In this document: positions 38,801 through 47,800 of the stretch, in pieces
How the letters are laid out: the number at the start of each line of letters is the position of its first letter
Position numbering within the stretch: the first letter of the stretch is position 1
The notes under the pieces: generated by a model
Told to the model about the DNA's origin: nothing
The model's database searches: none
The model's input: only the letters and a program-made list of their open reading frames with translations
Position numbers and translations under genes: made by a program
NCBI GenBank assembly: GCA_037903355.1
Contig: JBAJFE010000045.1
Span: forward strand, 372,001 to 436,000
Source: Trichuris trichiura
Taxonomy: Eukaryota; Nematoda; Enoplea; Trichinellida; Trichuridae
Length of the DNA: 64,000 nt
Direction of reading: 5' to 3'

Positions 38801-41800
38801 ACGATGATGATTCTGAAGATGGCAGGCGTCTAGGCTCAGCATGGTACGCTGGTAAGATAGCTGACACCAAAGGGCAGAGAAAGCATTTCCTGTAGGCCAG
38901 TAATGAGCAGAATAGCTGCTAGGTCATAATTCAAGCATTCTATGTATTTTTTGTCCTAGAGATACTTTGGGGGTATCTGTCAAACGTTGCAAAAAAAACA
39001 ACCAAAAGCACCATTTCTGTTACCTTTTTGACCCTCGTAAAACATGTGAGAACAAGGAACAGGCTCTCCTCACCTGGAAATGTAGGATGATCGTCCATAT
39101 GAGACCTAAAGTGAGCTTTGTGTTTCCATCAACGATATCTTCCGCACGAATGTTTACCAGCTTAACCTGAAATTAAATTGGAACTCCAAAATAGGGGATA
39201 ATTATTGGCGTAACTTACGTTCTGGTTGCGCAGAAAACTGAGGCAGGTTTGTACATTTTGAATGCGATGGAATCGCATACGGCCCCGCTCTCGTTGCTGT
39301 GAAACAAGCGCAGGTTGTCGTCGGCTGCTTTTGTCCACTTTACAATCAAATACTCACCAACAGCTCACCCGTAAGCACCTCGAGTAACAGGATAAGGAGC
39401 TCGCCGTCTTGCAGATCGTTGAACAAATTTTCGACTTGTACTGCGCCATCGGCCTAAGAGGATATCGACAATCAAACGTACAAAAATTGCAAACAACATA
39501 TGACACCCGCAGGGAGCAGCCAAATTGACTTCCTTAAAATATTACTTTGCAACGGTACAGAAAGTCGTCCTGTCATTCATCACTGAACGAAATAGTTTCA
39601 TCAAGAGCTAGAATTTTGACAGTTGCGAAAAGTGGGTTGTTGTCGGTACTCAATGAATCAAACGTCAGAACACAAAAATGAATGACTGATCGGGAAGACG
39701 ATAGGGAAGCACCAGTAGTCATCTACCATATGAAACAAGCAAGTGGCGCATTTAATAACAAATGACGGAGCTATCGCGCAACCGTCCTGTCGAAAAGGGA
39801 ATTGTACGATCCTTAGTCAGCATCAAAAGCCGAGAAACGTCAACAAAGAGCCGTACTAAAGTGCTACCTTCGTTTTGGTCGACAACCCCTTGCTGATGTA
39901 AGCTACGAGTCCCAGTTTGGAAACTGGACATTGCTTATACGGACGGCTCGCAGATCTTTTTTTTTCAAAAAATATTTTTTCCCTTTTTTGGCGATGCCTA
40001 GGAAGGACGCGCGGTGGCAAGGTCGGGCTTTATTTTCTTGGCCAAATTTTTGCTCATTCAAAAGAACAAAGAAAATTGCGAAGCGAAAAATCAAATGCCG
40101 ACACGAAGTTGACCGCCTACGCAGTTGAAAACTGCTCAAAGTTTGTGCGTCAGAGTAATAAGACAGTCAAGGCCAATACCAAGAAATCGACAACGCCTAT
40201 CGGTCTCTAGGTGGGCCGGTTTGCGGGCAATGCAGTCGGTCAACTAGCTGCCGCGATACGAAGCTAAAAGCAACACGTGAGAAACTATTTCTTTTAGAAA
40301 TGGGACCTTTTGAAGTTCAATCAAAGGATGCAGTTAAAGCTGCCGCTGTTCTGTTTACCCGCCCAAGCGAATCATTCACCTTTGACCATAGGTGGACAAT
40401 CATCTAAACTCCCTATTTTGGTCAAGCAACTTCGGCTGCCAGGTCAGAACAAAAATTACGACTAAGTCTCCTACTGGTCTGGTTTGTTCAAACTATTGAA
40501 ATACGTCAACTAGTTTTTTTAAAAAGCGTAGACCCGCACTACCGCAGTAATCAAAAACATAATATTATCACGAAATGACCCAATACCGATGGAGGAAGAT
40601 TGCTGGTTTAAATATTCCCCCTTATCTACTGGTGTACAAAATGAACGAACGATTAATCATGTAAATATACGCTACTTCCGGATGAACTTTTCTTTAATTG
40701 GCTTTCCGTACGTTAAGCGGAAGCACAGTAACAGTAAACGATTGGATTATCGTTTCAATAGAAAAAAGTTCGCATTGGGCGACGTTAAAAAGACGACGTG
40801 ACTGAGCGTTCAATCTGCTTTGTTGATAAAACGCATCTTGAATTGAACAACGAACGGGAGCGTTTGGAACAGTTGAGTTATCATCCTGTCACCCAAAGTG
40901 GACAACCAATTTATCACGGACGATGAGAAACAAAATTTGACACATTCGATCTTAACTTACAGGGCAAAAGGAAGACGCTCAGTTCAAATCAGTTAAAAAA
41001 CGAGCCGACTGCTACCGGCGCCTCTTAAGGAGCTCCAGTAATCGGCCAACGAAATACTGCGCTTGCTATAAGAGCCAGCTGAGACGGTTGGTTTTGCTGG
41101 AAGCGTCCCAGAGAAGCTTAGGAGCTTTAAAATGTTTACTATTTCGTAAAGAATTACTTAGCCTACAATCTACGTACGATGGAACCGACGTGAGGCAACT
41201 TTCAGAGTGCCCACTAAGGAAATGGAATTTCACCAAACCACATTTTACTAACAATTTGAAACGCTATGAGTCATTTGACAAGTATGTTGGCGTTTAGCGA
41301 CTCGTTTATACTTTAGACAGACGTTGACATGACGGAAAATAAGAATTGCACTGTTGATAAAACGCTGAGCTCGCCGGGGAACTTAAATGCTGAACAAACG
41401 CCGAACTAGACGACAAACGATGACAAACAGGCAGGAGCACAGGCGTTCATCAGCCAAAAACAAGGTGTTGCTCTTTCCTTCTCTTTATGTCAATCGGCTT
41501 CCAACTGCACGCCAAAGCAGCATTCAAAGAAAAGGGCTGATCACATCTTACTTACTCTTCCAGTCGCCTTGCTACTGTCCTACTAGTTAAGTCGCTTCTA
41601 ATCGAGTCAACATCTTAATAAGTGAACAACGTAGAGCAAGATGACCAACGGGTAGGTAGTTGGATGGACGTTATTGACAAGTCATGTTTGAACAATTCTC
41701 GGTCATCAATCCTAATCCGTCTACTTTACTTGTCATTCATGACTTCTGTCATAATAAAACAGCGTTGAGACAAGGAATTGATATTAATATTTCAATTATA

Positions 41801-44800
41801 GCTCGAATAGTTTCCAGTATGCATCCAAGAAGGCGAGTGAGTCTTTCTGCCTTCCTGTCGGAATTTGTTAACGCCGGTCGATTTTGAGAAAAAAACAATA
41901 TTCTTTCGTTCTACTTTCTGTACAAGTATCGCTCGCATGCGTATCCGTCGAAAAGACGAGAAGTGTTATTGGGTCATTCCTAGGATTCAGAAAATCACCT
42001 CCTTTGTGTGCGAACAAGCTGCAGTTTAATTCTATGCTTAAGAGTACTATTCGCTACTTCAAAGTATTGAAAGGATGTTGAAGCAACGTCTGTAAGAAAA
42101 CTCTAAACCTCTTGACTGCAGAAACACCTGAAAGGCTTAAGAACTTTTTTTTATAGATATCTAATTTAAATTCATTCTACTTCTTCCAGTAAGCTCGAAA
42201 AGAAATTCTCAATAAGAAGTAACACCGTTGAATGAGAAACATCGGGCATTACTTCCATTTGGTAGAAGCTTTTATGGAGAACTTTTGAGCACTGTCATGA
42301 TCCATCAGCGACAATTCTATTTTTTCTCTTGTCGTCAAAGATGTGTCGGTTGCTCTCTTTTCACTACGATGAATACCAACGAATAAAACTTTCCAGCCCT
42401 TATTCTTCAGAAAGACAAATGGTACGGAAGCCATTGTGCACAGTAAATCAACTCAACTTCATTCATCTAACGGCTTCTAGTCTCATCTGTGACCTGTGAT
42501 GACAGGAATCACGCTGTGTCAGAGTTCTCAAAGATAAGCCTTGACATGTGTTGAAAATGTGATGTTTTAGTACGGGACTGTATGTTTTCATATTTCAATG
42601 TCTTTATTACGGCTGTAGTGTCCCGTTGATAAGCTCAATAAATGAAAATTTTCCTCCGGAGCTTTCGGGTCTTTCGCGACCCGTCTTCAGCGGTCAGATT
42701 ATGTGTGTGAGTCGCTGAGTGTGAGAGCAATGACACATAATCTGACCGCTGAAGACGGGTCGCGAAAGACCCGAAAGCTCCGGAGGAAAATTTTCATTTA
42801 TTGGGCTTATCAACGGGACACTACAGCCGTAATAAAGACATTGAAATATGAAAGCCTTGACATGTGGACCAAAAAGCCAATCATTTTTCCACAATTAATC
42901 GTGGAACATATCGGCAAAGAAGTACCTGTGGACAAACATCGTTTTCTTCTCTACTAAACTTGCATAAAAGAATGCATCTAATGGCAAAACAAATATTCAC
43001 ACTTTGGCTTCTCCGCAGTTCTAAGATTGATACAACACAATCGGATAATTTCCCATCCGTCCATGAGTAATTCAAGAAACCTGAATACTATCCAACCGAA
43101 AAAAGATTAAAAAGTGCTTTACTACATAAAGGATTTTAGAGCTTATAACTGAAAACGAAAGACTTTTTAACGCTGTTTTGGATATTCATCTGTGTGTTTC
43201 TTACGGAAGCAGTACAAAGCGTTTATTTGCATTTACCCATGAAAGGATCCATTGAAGCGTTCGGAGCCCTAAGTGCTCCGTTTTCTACGATAACAAATCG
43301 TAGCACGTAGGGCTCCGAACGCTTCAAGGGATCCGTTTCCTGGCAAGTGCAAGTAAACGCCTTCTGCTGTTTCCGTAATAAACACGCAGATGGGAGACCG
43401 TATAGTTAACTTAACATTTCGTGTTTTCCTAAAGAAAGGAGGAACGACGCCACTGCACGGAAGGCCAGCAAAAGCTTCTGCATGTGGAAGACGCTCGGCA
43501 GACTTTATTTGGTTCACTGCATGTCACATTTGCTTCTGAGTAACAACCTTTCGGCATTCAACATACTACAGATGATAATAGCATATCCAGTACACAACTT
43601 TGACGCTACTATGCCTCTGTAAAAGCTCGTAAACAGAGCTGTGTGAGATTCAGTTATTACACGATTGATCTCTTCTTTCCTCGTTACCCGCCAGAATTCG
43701 TCTATCTCGTGGCCAAGACTTTCCCTCATAGCAAGATTTAATAAGTGGCATCTGAAAGCTGACACAAAATGCAGAAACACCTTTAACCACAGATATCGGT
43801 TTGTGAAATATTTTTCTTGTTTCTTATTTCTAAACTTAGCTGCGCTATGCATTGATGACCTTGTCTGCGGCAACTCATTCGCTATTCATTGCATTCCTGG
43901 TATTCACGTTGAAAGCGGCCTAATTAAATTTCGTAAGCTAAATTGAATAAACATAGGATACAGCGTGCCGCTGTCATTCGCGAAGTCTTCTATTCACCTT
44001 GATAGGTAGTAGTTTTTTAACCACAAGCACTTTCTACCATTAAAGGCTAAAAAATTTGAAACAGCAATTTTGCAGTGACTCAACAAAGCAGAAAGGTAAC
44101 TTATATGCATGCTACAAAGATTATGAACAATCCATACTTTGACAATAAATTTCCCTTACGATAAAGTCACTTCAAAATTTGCGAGACACCTTAACTGCAT
44201 GCGAAAGTGACTAACGTTCTAGCACGGCACGAAAGCTACGAGCAGAAGAATTCTGCAGCAACATCGATGCCCTGCAAGTGGCAATACCAACAGACAGGAG
44301 CTACACTGAAAGCTGACCCAAGTGACTTGATCAGAAACGAACTGTCAATCACTGCACAGTAGGTAATTATACCCATTCAGCTTCAAGCACACGTAAGCAC
44401 CACGCGGTAAAAGTTACTTTAAAAGTAACAGTAGAGAAAGCGCTTAAATGCAAATAGAATTCCGAAACGCAATTACATATTCCTTCAAAGTTACCATGAA
44501 TACATTCACGTGCATTACTTAAGTTCCGCGACTAATAAGGCCAGCAAATAGCAAGTGACTCATTGGTAGTTAAACAAAAAATATGCGGCCGTAGGAACGC
44601 GTGCAATGGAAACACGCCCATGAGTCAGTCTGTACCAACGTTTCGATTCTACTTCCGCAAATAATTTCCGGCCATCAGTTAATCGACAAAATAGAAATTG
44701 AGAGCAACAGATGCCAACGATTAGTTCAACTGTTCCTCCCATCATCTCTTCTCTCTTAAGGTAGCAATGACGGATGAATACTACGACTGATTGACAAATT

Positions 44801-47800
44801 AAGATTTGTGACCTAAAATTCTACGAAATTGACCTGCGCGTATACTAAATGTTTAACAAGGTGATAATAATTTCTACAATAGGCTGTAAGCCATGTTGGT
44901 AATCTGCAATTTTACGCTGCTGACTAAGCGACTATTCAGGATGCTCAACTTAGGAGTTCGCTTCAAAAATTTGCACCCATACACGATAATGGGTTTACAT
45001 TTTTTACCAGGTGCATAGTAAAAGCTATTAATACTAACACTTCGCTGGCAGAGTTTGGGAAGACAGGAAATTCTACCTGTCACAAAAATGCTAAGAAGCA
45101 TTTTTATAAACGGAACAAACTGAAATAATCAAGCTAAGGAAAAAATAAGGAAAAACAGAAAAGCTTCAGCTACTATCAACTGTTCCCTGCGCATCAAACT
45201 CGATCTCGTGAACCCAGCCTGTACGCTACACGAGGATAGACGAGCAGTGCTCTTTGCTCCTGTTTTACTGGTAAATTGCAAAACCAAGCTTCTTCTCGTT
45301 GTTTAGAATCACTGATGACCACTACCGAAGCAGTATAGGTGTTACGGACAATATTCAAAAATCTTCACTCAAGGATGTCAGAGGTTCCGAACCACGTGGA
45401 AGATTGAATCCGTTTGCAACGGGAATTAACGGGGCTGAAGCAAGGCGCCGATATTGGCCGTAAAAAATGAACGAAACAACAAAAACACAGGCGGGGGCGA
45501 CGTAAATCAATTTCGACGCCCTAGAAACCTAAAACCCAATTCACTGCACCGTCGAAAACGGTTTTTGCTCTAACAAACAAACCATTTTTTTGTTCCTAAA
45601 AAATAGCGACAAAAACCATCGACCAGCACATGGTCGGGACGAGAGATTCACCAGCCGCATGGAATGCCATTCCATCAACATGCGGCACTCAGCCGAACAT
45701 GTGCTTATCGTTTTGTCACTAGCGAAGTAAAAAAGGTAGAAAAAATGACAAATGACGTGGCGACTGCTGCAACACATGTCTTAGGAAGCTTCGGAGACGG
45801 ACACATGCTCTCGTCATTGCCACATGCCTGCGCGAACATCCAGAACCGAGCCCGTATACTCCAACACGAATGCGTATATTACATATACCCTTGCATAGAG
45901 GGTAATTGCGCTTACATGCGTATAAGCAGAATCTATTTTTATCGACTAAGAGTACTGCCTTTTGGCTGTTACCATAGGCCTTATTCCAAAAAAATTCTGT
46001 AGTTGGAAAACTTAAGACTTAGACTTGTAGTAGTAAGAGATTCTTGAAAAAATACATTATACGAAATTCGACATTCTATTAATAACAACCTCAGCCGGAA
46101 CTAACGCTTGGGCATTTCGCAGACTGCGTCTCCTTATCCGACCATTTTTACCATTAAAGTTTTATCCATGCGACAAAGTGAATAACAGCAGCTGGAATGA
46201 AAGCAGTTTTATAGTCTAACAAAAAACTTCACCGCTCCCTGGCAATTTACACAGTTTTTAAGAAATTGCATTGCTCTCATAAACAGCTTTTTAGAAAACG
46301 GAATTTTCCATTTGGTTTCGATAATACTTAGCCTTTTTTTAACATCTGCTTTGGACTGACATGGCTGACTGATGCTAGAATATATAGAGCAAGCGGCGAA
46401 ACTTTAAGCGGGAAAACCGCTCGACTAAGGACAACAGCCATAATTTGATGAAATTGAAAATGACAAGTATTTAAGGATCGTAAGCCTACTCGGTCACCAT
46501 ACATTAGAAGTAAGTCTTTTCAAGTACGATCGGCAATTTTTCGTAATATAGCGACGCCATCAAATGGTAGAGAACAGGAAGAGGAATTTGTTTTGAGATT
46601 TTTTCAACTGAACAAGAATCCCGCGAATTATGCGCCCATACATCAAGAAGGTTTCTGGGCCAAAGCTTATAATCGATACTACCCGTTCAAAAATAGTTAC
46701 TTGCTCAATTGCAAGCTAAATATACATACAACCTTTGAAACACAAGCTTATAAAAAAAAACCTCTGACTGAAAGCCAACTACTTTACGGTACTCTTAAAG
46801 CGGACGTGTCAGGCTTGAACAACATGTACGATTTGGCCACCTGTCCACTTTTACCTTTTTAGTATTATTGGAATATGTAGCGTCTTGAAGTTTCTTCTTC
46901 TTTTGACAACTTAGTTCCCTACCTTATTGGGGCGATGGCATGAACGACAAAATGCCTGCCCGAACATGGAATTTCCTTACCGGACATAATCTACAGGGCA
47001 TCACTATCCCCTTCCCTGGTGGAAATCTCATACAATCTACAGGTTTAAAGTCGGTGGTTTCGTATGTCCCAGTGCAGCCAACGCAGTTAGCATTTCGTTT
47101 GACAACTTTTCTACCTTGCCAATCAACAGTGTCAATGCCGAGTATCTGACATTGCGTAAAGTAATAAAATTGAAGCACATTTTAAAATGGACTATCGCTT
47201 CGCCGACTTCCTCATTTAGACGCTTACATGGGATACCCGACGGGAAATAACCGTTTCGCCACAGCTGACAGCCAATGCGAAGTCCAAACAGTGGTGAAAT
47301 CATACTTCATAGACGAGCCTGCTTTCTGGCGCTATTAGAGAAACGTTTTCAACAGGGACACTCATCGTTTCAAACTTTTTAATGCCCTGACAAATACAAC
47401 TTGTGTCAATTAGCTCAGTGGACAGATGCTAGTGTAGCGGGGTTTAACGAGCTGAAAAGAAGCTCGCCCATCTGTTAGCAAGTCGACGACTGGTTTTCTT
47501 AATGTTTGCAGTAGTAACAGGATACGATACAAAAACTTAAGCTTAACTTCAGCCCGTAAGAACGACTATGGCGCGCAATAAACTTACAGTAATCCAGTAA
47601 TTAAGTTCCATTAAATAGAAAGGGACAAAAGGCTGAAAATGCCTACGACTAAGAAGAGCCGGCCGGGTGACACAGCGTCCGAAACAAGAGTCAGCCCCGC
47701 CTTATTAGTCAAACTGCACTGGTGGACAATGGAAACGTATAGAGAGGCTTTACCTTTTTCAAATGTTTGTTGACCCATTTCGTGAACGTCTTCTTCTGCA

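Larger units (their letters stand above)
39454..47753 (-). other. 8.3-kb intron splitting CH1
   Basis: The first intron inside the actin-binding domain; exon 2 ends and exon 3 starts in phase 0. It holds the 42.6-kb and 43.2-kb foldbacks and the 45.6-kb palindrome. No open frame in it is convincing. Confidence 0.65.

Noticed and set aside
42733..42790. Calling the tail hairpin a hammerhead ribozyme outright
   Set aside because: CTGAAGA and GAAA are present, but the conserved G12 and a closing stem III with a UH cleavage site are not convincing. Kept only as a hypothesis.
43514..43946. Overlapping frames of 93-119 codons on both strands
   Set aside because: No motif; both strands are equally open in AT-rich intron DNA.
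47405..47480. ATTAGCTCAGTGGACAGATG, an A-box-like sequence
   Set aside because: No anticodon stem or B box at tRNA distance.
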